Below are positions 26,066-34,822 of a stretch of 64,000 nt of DNA, piece after piece. Source of the stretch: JANQGH01 sp039177555. GTDB lineage: Bacteria > Pseudomonadota > Alphaproteobacteria > DSM-16000 > Inquilinaceae. Numbering within the stretch: the stretch's first letter is position 1; every line of letters begins with the position of its first letter. The notes beneath the pieces were generated by a model. The model did no database searches. It saw nothing but the letters and a program-made list of their open reading frames with translations, and was not told where the DNA came from. The position numbers were made by a program, and so were the translations under genes. The stretch is from NCBI GenBank assembly GCA_039177555.1, contig JBCDFV010000018.1, positions 18,762-82,761 of the forward strand, given 5' to 3'.

Positions 26066-26242
26066 TCAGCCGTCGCTATCCGCCCGCTTCGTAACCAGGA
26101 AAAAGACTGCTCCGAGCCCGCCGCCGGCCAATAGCCCGATGCCCAGCCCCCAAGGCAAGCCGCTGACGCCCCAGCCGAGATGGCCGACGACCGCGCCGAG
26201 AATCGCCAGGATAAACGGCGCCAAACATCCCAGGGCCGCCAT
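26066..26242 (-). CDS. 58-residue small membrane protein
   Basis: This short gene reads from the ATG complementary to 26240-26242 to TGA at 26066-26068. AGGAGAG lies 6 bases before the start, a strong ribosome binding site. The product begins MAALGCLAPFILAILGAVVG and has two hydrophobic segments (about residues 5-21 and 31-50) joined by a short Gly/Trp loop, with a charged tail TKRADSDG. Its charge pattern suits a two-span hairpin with the C-terminus in the cytoplasm. No family is recognised. It is convergent with the cation antiporter gene, 40 bases away. Confidence 0.68.
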   Translation of the reverse strand: MAALGCLAPFILAILGAVVGHLGWGVSGLPWGLGIGLLAGGGLGAVFFLVTKRADSDG

Positions 26243-26575
26243 CGCACTCTCCTATACCGCAGCATGTTTCGCGAGAAAGACTGGGCAAGTCTTCGCCGAA
26301 GATCAACAGGCCGATTCACCAAACTCGCCACATGGTCGAGACGCTCACACCCTCAACCACTGCCGCGCGATCGCCATCGATCCGCCTGCACCCCGCCGCA
26401 TTCCGGCATTATGGAAGGATTGCGTCGCCGGTCGCCTAAAGGCGGCCCGCGAGACGCTTTAGGGTGTCGACTTGGGGGGACATCCGGCGGTCTGGCCGCG
26501 ACGACATGGTCAACACCGCGCCATTGCGCCTTGGCCGGCGCAAACCCCCACATGACAGCAACAGGCAGGTGTCAG
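26243..26575. other. Gene-free stretch with one hairpin
   Basis: This 333-bp region between the small membrane protein and the first small lipoprotein shows no convincing gene. It should hold the divergent promoters. One stem (GCGTC/GACGC with an inner CGCC-TAAA-GGCG) lies at 26422-26457 and is followed by TTTA. Confidence 0.4.
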
Positions 26576-26749
26576 ATGATCAAGAGCAATGGGCGAACTG
26601 CATCCATCGGCAGGCCTCTGGTGACGGCGACGGCGGCCTTCCTAGCCATATTGGCGCTGGCCGCTTGCGACGAAGGCACGACAGGCGCTGGCGACGACCC
26701 GGCGGCCACGGAATCGCCGGCACCGTCGGACACCACAACATCCCAGTAA
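26576..26749 (+). CDS. Small lipoprotein
   Basis: This is a 57-residue protein with a lipoprotein signal: basic start MIKSNGR, a hydrophobic run AAFLAILALAACD, and a lipobox Cys at residue 31. The short mature tail is rich in Asp, Thr, Ser and Pro, so it should be a flexible surface or periplasmic anchor. AGGCAGGTG lies a few bases before the ATG. No function is known. The next gene is another acidic lipoprotein of similar style. Confidence 0.72.
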   Translation: MIKSNGRTASIGRPLVTATAAFLAILALAACDEGTTGAGDDPAATESPAPSDTTTSQ

Positions 26750-26973
26750 GCGTCGCATCGGGGCCGGCCGCCGGGGTCCGATCGACCCGCGGCCGGCCCC
26801 AAAACACTGCGCCACGATCTGGCACAAACACCGGATCTATCGCGGCGGAAGCTCTCGACGCCTGCGACAACTTGCTTTCCCTTCTTTCACACATTGGTAG
26901 CCCAGATTTGCTACCGAATCGCTCGCGCGTCGGCTAAACAGCACAGACTTCAAAACTCCCGGGAACGGAATCG

Positions 26974-27645
26974 ATGAAAATTCGAAACGGCACAATGACG
27001 GCGATCGCAGCCGCCTTGCTTTCGCTTTCGCTGGCGGCCTGCGACGGCGACGACAGCGCCGAGGATACCGCCAACGATGAGCCGGCCGCCGAGCAGGCAT
27101 CGGACGACATCGAAGACGCCCAGGAAGAAGGCCAAGAGGCTTTGCAAGAGGCGGGAGAAGCCGCCGAGAGCGCTGGCGAGGCCGCCGGGGAAGAGGTCGA
27201 GCAGGTATCCGACGAGGTCGCGGAGGAGGTCGAGCAAGTATCCGACGAAGTCGAGGACGCCGCTGACACTGCCGGCGAAGCCGTCGAAGACACCGCAGAC
27301 GAGGCCGGCGACGAGGGTGAGCAAATCGCCGATGACGTAGAAGACGCGGCCGGCGAGGCCGTCGAAGACGCCGCAGACCAAGCCGGCGAGGCCGTCGAAA
27401 GCGCCGCAGACGAGGCCGGCGAGGAGGGTGAGCAAATCGCCGATGAAGTAGAAGACGGCGCCGAAGATGTCAGTGATCAGGTTGAGGATCTGGTGGAGCC
27501 GGCCGCGGAACCGTCCACCGACGGCGACGGCTCTGCGTCGGATGCCGATGGCGACACAAGCGACGAAGCGTCCGATGATGATACGGGAACCGATGACGCG
27601 TCCGACCAACCGGATGAACCGGCGAGCACCGGCAGCGGTAACTAG
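26974..27645 (+). CDS. Highly acidic repeat lipoprotein
   Basis: This 223-residue protein has a lipoprotein signal (AIAAALLSLSLAACDGDD, lipobox Cys near residue 23). The mature part is dominated by Glu, Asp and Ala with almost no Lys or Arg. Between about residues 50 and 170 it is built from short repeats, including EEVEQVSDEV twice in a row and EGEQIADDVED / EGEQIADEVED. These suggest a long amphipathic or disordered helix, like LEA or apolipoprotein-type sequences. The last 50 residues are Asp/Ser/Thr-rich. No enzyme motif is present. The function is unknown; a charged coat, cation buffering or a stress role are guesses. Confidence 0.8.
   Translation: MKIRNGTMTAIAAALLSLSLAACDGDDSAEDTANDEPAAEQASDDIEDAQEEGQEALQEAGEAAESAGEAAGEEVEQVSDEVAEEVEQVSDEVEDAADTAGEAVEDTADEAGDEGEQIADDVEDAAGEAVEDAADQAGEAVESAADEAGEEGEQIADEVEDGAEDVSDQVEDLVEPAAEPSTDGDGSASDADGDTSDEASDDDTGTDDASDQPDEPASTGSGN
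27301..27456 (+). repeat. Internal nucleotide repeat in the acidic lipoprotein
   Basis: A 45-bp block starting GAGGCCGGCGA and containing GAGGGTGAGCAAATCGCCGA occurs at 27301-27345 and again at 27412-27456, 111 bp (37 codons) apart, with few differences. Near-copies of GGCCGTCGAAGACGCCGCAGAC lie between. The gene grew by recent tandem duplication. Confidence 0.75.
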
Positions 27646-27664
27646 AGCAATTTTGAATAAGATA

Positions 27665-27723
27665 GGGCATCGTTGTTCGATCGTTTGGATCGCGAAGCGA
27701 TTCCAACCGATCGAACGATGCCC
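27665..27723. terminator. Long hairpin between convergent genes
   Basis: A stem of about 27-29 bases per arm (GGGCATCGTT...GGATCGC pairing with GCGATTCCAAC...GATGCCC) has a 3-base loop and a small bulge. It fills the 84-bp gap between the acidic lipoprotein and chrA ends. It could terminate both genes. No T-tract follows, so a dispersed palindromic repeat is the alternative. Confidence 0.68.
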
Positions 27724-27729
27724 TCGCGC

Positions 27730-29067
27730 CTAAAGCAGGTAGCGGAAAACGAGGCCCAGCGCCGCGCAGATCCCCAGCGTGCTGATGATGCCCAGACGGG
27801 CGACAAAAAGGCTCACGCACGCAACGGCGAACAACAGCGCGGCGCCGGGGTCGATCGTGCCCAGCCGGGGCACGAGAAGGCTGACTGGCCCCCAGCGCGC
27901 GGTGACCAGTTCGGCGAAGATCACATGCAGGCCGAACCACAAGGCCAGGTTTGTAATGACGCCGACCACGGCCGCCGTGATCGCCGACAGTGCGCCCGCC
28001 AGGCCCGGATTGCCGCGCAACCGCTCGACATGGGGCGCCCCGGCCATGATCCACAGAAAGCACGGCGCGAAGGTCACCCACAGGGTCACGACGGTCGCCG
28101 CCAGCGCAAGACCGGTGCCGCCGGGCCAGCCGGCCAGAAAGCCGACAAAGACCGTGACCAGGATCAACGGGCCGGGCGTGGTTTCCGCCAGCCCCAACCC
28201 GTCCGCCATCTCGCCGGCCGTCAACCAGCCATAGCTTTCGACCGCTTGCTGGGCCATGTAGGCCAACACCGCATAAGCACCGCCAAAGGTCACGACCGCC
28301 AGCTTGGAAAAGAACCAACCGAGCTGGGCCAGGATATGGCCGGGGCCCAACAGCAGGACCAGCAGGCCAAGCGGCACGAGCCAGATGGCCAGCCATAACA
28401 GGGTCGTGCCCAGAGTCTGCCGCCAGGAGACGGCACGTTCATCGACCTCGATCTCGACCGGGCCGGGCGGTGCGCCACCGTTCCGCGCGACGAAGAAGCC
28501 GAGCAGGCCGGCCGCCAAGACGACCAGCGGAAACGCCACGTCAAACGCCGCAATGGCGATCAGCGCCGCAAGCGCAATGGCGAGACCCAAGCGCCGCTTC
28601 AGCGCACGGCGCGCAATGCTGATCAGGGCTTGGATAACGATCGCCAGCACCGCCGCCTTGACGCCCAGAAACAGGGCGCTGACGATGCCGGTGCCGCCGA
28701 ACACGGCATAAATCCAGGTCAGCGCAAAAACAACGACGGCGCCGGGCAGCACGAACAGCAACCCGGCGACCAGGCCGCCGCGCCAACCATGCAGCAACCA
28801 GCCCGAATAGGTCGCCAACTGCATGGCCTCCGGACCCGGCAACAGCATGCAGAAATTAAGGGCGTGCAAGAACCGCGCTTCGGACAGCCAGCGCCGTTCT
28901 TCGACCAGCATCCGATGCATCAAGGCAATCTGCCCTGCCGCACCGCCGAATGAGATGAAGCCGATCTTGAGCCAGACGGCAAAAGCCTCGGCAAACGGCA
29001 CCTGGGCCGCCCCACCGTCGCTGTCTGGCGTCGTTGGATTTGGGGGCGCTGGGGCGCGTTCGCCCAT
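27730..29067 (-). CDS. chrA: Chromate transporter ChrA (long type)
   Basis: This 445-residue inner-membrane protein has two homologous halves of about six spans, the bidomain CHR family. The first half holds IGFISFGGAAGQIALMH (about residues 35-51) and NFCMLLPGPEAMQLATYSG, signatures of ChrA. The second half repeats FSKLAVVTFGGAYAVLAYM and LGLAETTPGPLILVT. ChrA exports chromate from the cytoplasm; other family members may carry sulfate. No other chromate resistance gene is nearby. Confidence 0.9.
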   Translation of the reverse strand: MGERAPAPPNPTTPDSDGGAAQVPFAEAFAVWLKIGFISFGGAAGQIALMHRMLVEERRWLSEARFLHALNFCMLLPGPEAMQLATYSGWLLHGWRGGLVAGLLFVLPGAVVVFALTWIYAVFGGTGIVSALFLGVKAAVLAIVIQALISIARRALKRRLGLAIALAALIAIAAFDVAFPLVVLAAGLLGFFVARNGGAPPGPVEIEVDERAVSWRQTLGTTLLWLAIWLVPLGLLVLLLGPGHILAQLGWFFSKLAVVTFGGAYAVLAYMAQQAVESYGWLTAGEMADGLGLAETTPGPLILVTVFVGFLAGWPGGTGLALAATVVTLWVTFAPCFLWIMAGAPHVERLRGNPGLAGALSAITAAVVGVITNLALWFGLHVIFAELVTARWGPVSLLVPRLGTIDPGAALLFAVACVSLFVARLGIISTLGICAALGLVFRYLL

Positions 29068-29135
29068 CGGGTCGCTCTCCGCTGAAAGAACGGCGGAGCG
29101 ACAGGATATCGGCCGCCCTTGGCCGTGCCGATTTT

Positions 29136-29151
29136 ACCCTCCCGAGAGGGT
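29136..29151. terminator. Short hairpin upstream of chrA
   Basis: ACCCTC and GAGGGT form a perfect 6-bp stem around CCGA, in the 148-bp gap between the methyltransferase stop and the chrA start. It could attenuate read-through on the minus strand, but no T-tract follows. Confidence 0.35.
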
Positions 29152-29215
29152 CAGGAGCAATGATCAGGACGCTGTGATGGCGCAAGATTACCTGTTGTCT
29201 GCCGATCTGTAGCGT

Positions 29216-30010
29216 CTAAGCCCGGCCGCGAACCGCCCATGCCCGCGCGGTCAAATGAATGCTGCCGTCCGGCTCGATCGGCAGGCGTTCGCTCAGCACC
29301 TGGCGCAACCGATCGCGCGTCTCCGCTTGCAATGAGGCACAGTAGGCCGGCGCGCCGCCCTGCCCGCCAAGGAACGGTTGCCAGAAGTCGTCGAAGTCAT
29401 GGAACGGCGTCGGCACCTGGATGGCCCTGACCTCGACCTCTTGCAGGCCCGCGGCGGCAAACAGCCGCCTCAGCGCGTCGGGGTCGCAAATCGCGAAGCG
29501 CTGGCCCTGGTCCCAACGCTCCGCCGCCGGATCGACCTGGCGCGCGGCATCCCAGAACTGGCGCATCATCTGCATGCCGTCGGCATAGTCCCAGACATAG
29601 ACGCCGACCGTTCCGCCCGGCCGCGCGATCCGCCGCATCTCCGCCACCACGCCCGCATGGTCGGCAATGAAGTTGAGCATCAGGCCCGACACCGCCGCGT
29701 CGACCGTCGCATCGTCGATGGGCAGGGCGAGACCCTCACCCCGCTCAAACCGCACGCTGTGGCCGGCCAGTCGCTCGTTGGCCAAGGCCAGGAAGCTTTC
29801 GGACTTGTCGATGCCGACGAGCGACGCTGGCGCAGTGCCCCTCACAATCGCCTGGCACAACACGCCGGTGCCGCAACCCACATCCGCCCAATCCAGGCCA
29901 GCCGGCAGACCCAGCCACGCGACGAACGCTTCCCCGACCAGGCGGCTCCAGCGGCCCGCGTAGCGGTCGTAGGCAGCGGCCGAGTTCCAGTTCTCCATAA
30001 CCGTCATCAT
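29216..30010 (-). CDS. Class I SAM-dependent methyltransferase
   Basis: This is a 264-residue methyltransferase from the chosen start. Motif I WADVGCGTGVLCQAI (about residues 42-56), the acidic residue ending VGIDKSESFL, and VDAAVSGLMLNFI are the SAM-binding elements of the UbiE/BioC-like group. The substrate is unknown. ATGs at 30010, 30007 and 29998 are in frame and none has a strong RBS; all give the conserved N-terminus AAAYDRYAGRWS. It is divergent from the secreted protein at 30211. Confidence 0.85.
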   Translation of the reverse strand: MMTVMENWNSAAAYDRYAGRWSRLVGEAFVAWLGLPAGLDWADVGCGTGVLCQAIVRGTAPASLVGIDKSESFLALANERLAGHSVRFERGEGLALPIDDATVDAAVSGLMLNFIADHAGVVAEMRRIARPGGTVGVYVWDYADGMQMMRQFWDAARQVDPAAERWDQGQRFAICDPDALRRLFAAAGLQEVEVRAIQVPTPFHDFDDFWQPFLGGQGGAPAYCASLQAETRDRLRQVLSERLPIEPDGSIHLTARAWAVRGRA

Positions 30011-30210
30011 TGGGTGAAATCGACAGCACGGCAAGGGATTGCGGCCCATTTTGCCATGGCCTTGAGATGGATCACCGTACCGGTGCCTCTCCGCTAACCA
30101 CCCACCGTCAAGGGGTCGCATCCACCTTCCCCAATCACGCGGATTTTACGAAGATGGTGGAGTCTTGCGGCGGCTCGAATGAGGCAATGGGAAACCGAGG
30201 AGGGTATCCA

Positions 30211-31254
30211 ATGAGCCATCGTCCAGATGCGATCGCGGCGGCCATCGCCGGTCTTATGTTGTCAGCGCCGACAATCGCGTTCAGCCAGTCCGGATCGGAG
30301 GCCGCGACGGTGCCCGGCTTTGTCTGCCTGGGCGATAACGTTCCGGTCGCAACCTCCGACGCCGTGCGCGCAACGATAGCCGCCCTGCCCGACGCAACGG
30401 AGGTGTCCTTCACCGAGACCTATCGCGACTTCGACCTGCCAGGGCGCGTCGTCCACGCCGAGGGTCAGATCATGATGATCGAACGGAGCTTCGCGTCGCC
30501 GAACCGCGGCGAGCTGGTTGAGCGGTTCTTCTATGACAATGACACACTGGTCTGCGGCGAAACTCGATTCAACGAACCAGCAACCCTGCAGGAAAGCGGC
30601 GGCGGCCGGCCCGGCGTGATACGCGCCTGGATTGCTGCAGGCGAAGCCTTCCGGGCGGAACGCAACGGCGAGCCGCTTGGTGACGGCGGCCTTGCCTATG
30701 CCGACGAGATGGAGGGCAGCGCCTATGACAGCTACGACCGCTTCGCCTCCGCCGTCGCCGGGTCCGACGCTGAAAGCCGCTACATGCCGCTCACCTGCGA
30801 GGACATGATCGAGACCTATGAGGCAAACATGGGCGGCGCCTTTGCGTGCGGCACGATGGCCGGCTACGAGGTCCACCTGATCGAGGTGGATTTGCGCCAG
30901 GCCCTGCGACTGATACGGGACGACGAGGCTACGACGATGTGGATACCCGCCCCTGGCTTCACACGATTTGGACCGATGCTGGAATGGCGCGGCGTACCGG
31001 ACGAAGGCGGCAATTTCGATCCCGAAGCGCTGATCGTGCGGGCGTTTATCGATCAGGGCGATGGCACGGAAGAACAACGGCTGGTCATCGGCCGTTTGTG
31101 GGGCGCCCGGCCGTGCTTTGATGCTTGGGTGCCAATCGCCGGCAATCCCGATCACAACGAGGATGCACGGCTGCTGGCCGACAGCCCCCCGCTCTACCTC
31201 ATTGCCTGTGATCCAGCGGATTTGGCGAATGATGCCCCCCAGAAGGTGGATTAA
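30211..31254 (+). CDS. Secreted protein of unknown function
   Basis: This 347-residue protein has a signal peptide (AIAGLMLSAPTIAFSQ, cleavage near residue 25). The mature sequence has several Cys residues (FVCLGDN, LVCGETRF, LTCEDMIE, FACGTMAG, RPCFDAW, IACDPAD) that could form disulfides, fitting a periplasmic location. No catalytic motif is recognised. GAGGAGG lies 6 bases before the ATG at 30211, which fixes the start. It overlaps the convergent hydrolase gene by 4 bases. Confidence 0.76.
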   Translation: MSHRPDAIAAAIAGLMLSAPTIAFSQSGSEAATVPGFVCLGDNVPVATSDAVRATIAALPDATEVSFTETYRDFDLPGRVVHAEGQIMMIERSFASPNRGELVERFFYDNDTLVCGETRFNEPATLQESGGGRPGVIRAWIAAGEAFRAERNGEPLGDGGLAYADEMEGSAYDSYDRFASAVAGSDAESRYMPLTCEDMIETYEANMGGAFACGTMAGYEVHLIEVDLRQALRLIRDDEATTMWIPAPGFTRFGPMLEWRGVPDEGGNFDPEALIVRAFIDQGDGTEEQRLVIGRLWGARPCFDAWVPIAGNPDHNEDARLLADSPPLYLIACDPADLANDAPQKVD

Positions 31255-32072
31255 TCGGGGTCCCGCCCAAAACCCAGCAATGTCTCGACGATAAGCGGGT
31301 TCACCACCTCGGCATGGGTCATCGGGCTCAGGTGCCCGGCAGCCTTGATCTCGCTCAGCCGCGCATTCGGTAACGCCGCCAAAAACACATCCGTGACACG
31401 GCCGGCGGCCAGCGTGGTGCGTTGGGCTCGGATGAAATGGATCGGCGCCTTGACGGCACGAAAGTCGTCGGCCCGTACCGAACTGGCCAGAAGGGCGCGC
31501 CATTCGTCGGCGATCTTCGGCATCGTCGTGATGATCGCGGCGCGCGTGGGTTCCGGCATCATCGCCCAAACGTTGGCGCCAACCCAATAGCCCATGAAGC
31601 CGTCGGCTGCCGCGACGAGGTCGCCCCGATCGACATGGCCGATATGGGCGGCGGCGACCGCCTCGATTTCGGTCCAGGCCTCGGTCTCGCCCGCCGCCCG
31701 CAGCACCTGGAACAGCACGGGCTCGATGGCAATCACACCGCGCACCCGGTTATTGAAGGCCCGCGCGGTACCGAGCGCCACGGCACCGCCGTACGAGTGG
31801 CCAACCAGATAGACCGGCTGGTCGACATGGTCGAGCAGAGCGCCTACCAACGCAACCTCATGGTGGGGCGAATATCCGACGCCGTCGCGGCGGCCCGTCC
31901 CGCCATAGCCGATCAGATCGGGCGCGACAAAACGATAGGAAGACGCATGGCCCTCAATCAACGCACGCCACTGGCGGGACGTTGCGCCACTGCTGTGCAG
32001 CAGCACGACGACCGGACCTGCGCCTTGATCCAGGTAACTGATCGTCAGTCCATCCGAGACAAGCTGGGGCAA
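31251..32072 (-). CDS. Alpha/beta hydrolase
   Basis: This is a 273-residue enzyme from the chosen start. It has the oxyanion segment VVVLLHSSGATSRQW, the nucleophile elbow VGHSYGG (Ser), and a C-terminal AAGHLSPMTHAEVV with the catalytic His. The fold is that of esterases, haloperoxidase-like and C-C bond hydrolases. No ATG lies near the expected N-terminus. TTG at 32072 was chosen because AAGGAACC lies about 6 bases upstream and MPQLVSDGLTISYLDQG fits the family; GTG at 32120 is the alternative. The substrate is unknown. Confidence 0.83.
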   Translation of the reverse strand: MPQLVSDGLTISYLDQGAGPVVVLLHSSGATSRQWRALIEGHASSYRFVAPDLIGYGGTGRRDGVGYSPHHEVALVGALLDHVDQPVYLVGHSYGGAVALGTARAFNNRVRGVIAIEPVLFQVLRAAGETEAWTEIEAVAAAHIGHVDRGDLVAAADGFMGYWVGANVWAMMPEPTRAAIITTMPKIADEWRALLASSVRADDFRAVKAPIHFIRAQRTTLAAGRVTDVFLAALPNARLSEIKAAGHLSPMTHAEVVNPLIVETLLGFGRDPD

Positions 32073-32265
32073 AACGGTAGGTTCCTTGGCAATGAGCGCT
32101 CGGCGCGACGCTGATTTCACGTGCGTCAACGGAGCGTGAACCGAACCGCGGATCGCCTTGATCCCGGGGTGGCGCCGCGCCTTTGAAGATCGGGAAGGTC
32201 GGCTGAAGTTGGGACGCGCCGCCCAAAGTCGCGGCGTCGATGTGGATCCGGTCCGGACGCGCCGA

Positions 32266-32979
32266 TCAGACGCTTGATGCACCCAGATGGCCGCGTTTGA
32301 CCCAAAACAGGCAGCCGCCCTCGCTGGCAAGACCATGGCGCGATCCGGCTGGATTGCGCACCCACGTGCCGGCGCCATAGCAGCCAGCCTCGTCACTGAG
32401 CGCGCCGTCAACGACCAGGATCTCCTCGCCCCGGTCGCACAGATAGGGCGCGACCCGCGTGCCGGGCGCCAGCCTTTCCATGGCGACGTCTTCAGTGCCG
32501 TCAGGCCGTGAGAACAGCACAAGGCGCTCATGCCCCGCAGCGTCGGCCGGCCGCCAGGCTTGCCCGACCGTGTCGATGACCACCCGTTGGGCGTCGTCGG
32601 CCTGCATCTGACGCAGCTTGACGAAGATCGTGCAGCCATCCCGTGTGCTGGGCGCGTGGCTGCTGCCCGGCGGGTTGCGCACATAGGTGCCGACCGGATA
32701 GTCGCCATGCTCATCGGAAAAAACACCCTCCAAGACCAGAAACTCCTCGCCGAGCCCATGGGCATGGGCGGGAAAGCTACTGGCCGGCACATAGCGGACG
32801 ATGGACGTCGCCCGCGCGACCTCGCCGCCAACCCGGTCGAGCATACGCCGGTCGACGCCAGCCTGCGGCGATGCTAACCATTCGAGTTGATTTGCATCGA
32901 CGACTTCGCGCCGGGTGAAGTCGGCCCGCAGCTCTTCGATGGAGCGTGTCGGCACGGTTGCGCTCGGGTCAGCGGTCAT
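32266..32979 (-). CDS. Double-cupin ChrR-like protein
   Basis: This 237-residue protein has two cupin domains. The first has PAHAHGLGEEFLVLEGVFSDEHGDY, with the His/Glu metal ligands of the ChrR anti-sigma cupin type. The second has EEILVVDGALSDEAGCYGAGTWVRNP, where some metal ligands seem altered. ChrR proteins sequester an ECF sigma factor through an N-terminal zinc domain; that domain is missing here and no sigma gene is adjacent. It is more likely a stand-alone metal-dependent cupin, for example a dioxygenase. It lies 193 bases upstream of the hydrolase on the same strand. Confidence 0.82.
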   Translation of the reverse strand: MTADPSATVPTRSIEELRADFTRREVVDANQLEWLASPQAGVDRRMLDRVGGEVARATSIVRYVPASSFPAHAHGLGEEFLVLEGVFSDEHGDYPVGTYVRNPPGSSHAPSTRDGCTIFVKLRQMQADDAQRVVIDTVGQAWRPADAAGHERLVLFSRPDGTEDVAMERLAPGTRVAPYLCDRGEEILVVDGALSDEAGCYGAGTWVRNPAGSRHGLASEGGCLFWVKRGHLGASSV

Positions 32980-33139
32980 ACGGGGCAGCCCCTGGTGTCT
33001 CGGAGGTCGTGAGATGCGATGCGTTGCCGCGTCTCATATGATGCCCGATAAGCGGCGTCGCAACGATGACCGCCGGATGTGCTGGCGATGTGGTCCGGGT
33101 TGAGGGCCGCGACTGCGTTTGCCGGCTGCCTCGGTCAGG

Positions 33140-33907
33140 TCACAGGATCTGGCTCAAGAACTCGCGCGTACGCGGGTCCTTGGCGCTGGTGAAGAAGTCC
33201 GACGGGGGGCCGTGTTCGATGATCCGGCCCTGGTCGGTGAAATAAACGTGATCGCCAACCTCGCGGGCGAAACCCATCTCGTGGGTGACCAGCATGCAGG
33301 TCATGTTGTCCTCCGCCAGTTCGCGAATGGTGACCAGCACCTCTTTCACCGTCTCTGGGTCGAGGGCGGCGGTAACCTCGTCGAACAACATCAGGTCGGG
33401 GCCCATGGCCAGCGAGCGGGCAATGGCCACGCGCTGCTGCTGGCCGCCGGACAGTTCGCCGGGATAGGCGTCCTCCTTGCCGACCAGCCGGACCTTGGCC
33501 AGCAGTTTGCGTGCCCGGTCCTCGACCTCGGCCTTATCCTGTTTCAGCACCATGATCGGTGCCATCATGACGTTCTGCAACGCGGTCTTGTGAGGGAACA
33601 GATTGTATTGCTGAAAGACCATGCCGACCTTGCGGCGCAGGGCCAGCTTGTCCAGATGCGGCGTGTTGATCTCCTGCCCCTCGACCAGGATCGAGCCCTT
33701 TTGGATATCGACCAGCGCGTTGACACAGCGCAGCAGGGTCGACTTGCCAGAGCCCGAGGGGCCGATGATGCAGACCACATCGCCCTTCATGACCGACATG
33801 TCGATGCCGGACAGCACCTCGAACTCGCCGAAAGCCTTGTGCAGGTCGGTGATCTTCACGATCGGCTGGTCGGGTGTCCAGGCCAGGACGGCGGCATCAG
33901 GCGCCAT
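33140..33907 (-). CDS. Amino-acid ABC transporter ATPase (GlnQ/HisP type)
   Basis: This 255-residue ATPase powers a polar amino acid importer. It has Walker A GPSGSGKST (near residue 50), the Q loop QQYNLFPHKT, the signature LSGGQQQR and Walker B LMLFDEVTAALDPE, with Val where most relatives have Pro. It is the last gene of the operon: substrate-binding protein, two permeases, ATPase. Confidence 0.92.
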   Translation of the reverse strand: MAPDAAVLAWTPDQPIVKITDLHKAFGEFEVLSGIDMSVMKGDVVCIIGPSGSGKSTLLRCVNALVDIQKGSILVEGQEINTPHLDKLALRRKVGMVFQQYNLFPHKTALQNVMMAPIMVLKQDKAEVEDRARKLLAKVRLVGKEDAYPGELSGGQQQRVAIARSLAMGPDLMLFDEVTAALDPETVKEVLVTIRELAEDNMTCMLVTHEMGFAREVGDHVYFTDQGRIIEHGPPSDFFTSAKDPRTREFLSQIL

Positions 33908-33943
33908 GGTTGGTCTCCCCTTCCTGTCTGCCGGTACGGCGCA

Positions 33944-34822
33944 TCACAGCTTCACCGCGAAGCGCCGTTCCAGGCGAATGGTCAGCCGCGCGATCGGGTA
34001 GCAATAGACGAAAAAGCAGATCAGCACGAAGCTGTAGAACGGCACCAGAAGCTGGGTGGCCCCGCCCTCGGCCGCGAGGGCGCGGCGCGTCTGTGTCATC
34101 ATCTCGTCAACACCGACGATCGACGCCAGAACCGTCGCCATGGTCAGAATGGCGTACAGGTTCATCCAGGGCGGGATCATCCGCTTGTAGCATTGCGGCA
34201 GGATGATACTGAAGATCGTCTGGCGCCGGCTAAAGGCCAGGCTGTCGGACGATTCCCACTGGCCGCTGGGCACGGAGTTGATCGCGCCACGCACGATTTC
34301 CGACACGTTGGCCATGACCGGCAGGGCCAGGCCTATGGTCGCCTTGATCCAGCCGGGGAACGGAATGACGATGTTGCCGAACCGGAACTCGAACGGCACC
34401 AGCAGCATGACCAGGAACAGCAGAACCAGCCAGGGCGCGTTGCGGAAGAACTGGGTCACGAACCAGCTTGAACCGCGCACCGCCGGCATCAGCGAGATCT
34501 GCCCCAGCCCGAGCAGCGTGCCGACCACGGTGCCCATCATCATGGCGATGAAGCTGATGGCGATGTTGAAGACGAAGCCTTCCAGCAGGACGGGCATCCA
34601 GCGCCAAAGCGCATCCAGGGGCGTCTCGGCGTCCTCCGGCGCCGCCTGGGCGTGGGCCAAACCGATCGAGAACACGAAGATCGCGAACAGAAACAGACCC
34701 AGTCGCAAGGTCGGCCGGGGGATCGGTCCCGTCAAACGCTCGGCGGCGGCGGTAGCGGCCAGTTTGTGCGCGGCCGGCAACAGTACGGGCAGGTCCGTTC
34801 CCTTTGTCACCGGCCCGCTCAT
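33944..34822 (-). CDS. Amino-acid ABC transporter permease (second)
   Basis: This 292-residue permease of the HisM/GlnP family has an N-terminal hydrophilic stretch of about 40 residues. About five spans follow. The permease-fold region WLVLLFLVMLLVPF precedes the cytoplasmic loop ESSDSLAFSRRQTIFSIILP, an EAA-type ATPase contact. The ATG at 34822 overlaps the stop of the previous permease by 4 bases, which fixes the start. It pairs with the upstream permease. Confidence 0.88.
   Translation of the reverse strand: MSGPVTKGTDLPVLLPAAHKLAATAAAERLTGPIPRPTLRLGLFLFAIFVFSIGLAHAQAAPEDAETPLDALWRWMPVLLEGFVFNIAISFIAMMMGTVVGTLLGLGQISLMPAVRGSSWFVTQFFRNAPWLVLLFLVMLLVPFEFRFGNIVIPFPGWIKATIGLALPVMANVSEIVRGAINSVPSGQWESSDSLAFSRRQTIFSIILPQCYKRMIPPWMNLYAILTMATVLASIVGVDEMMTQTRRALAAEGGATQLLVPFYSFVLICFFVYCYPIARLTIRLERRFAVKL

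Noticed and set aside
26422..26457. Hairpin followed by TTTA as a terminator
   Set aside because: No gene ends upstream on the plus strand. It is noted only within the gene-free stretch.
33119..34471. Plus-strand open frame of 450 codons
   Set aside because: It mirrors the amino-acid ABC ATPase and permease genes on the other strand and has no motif.
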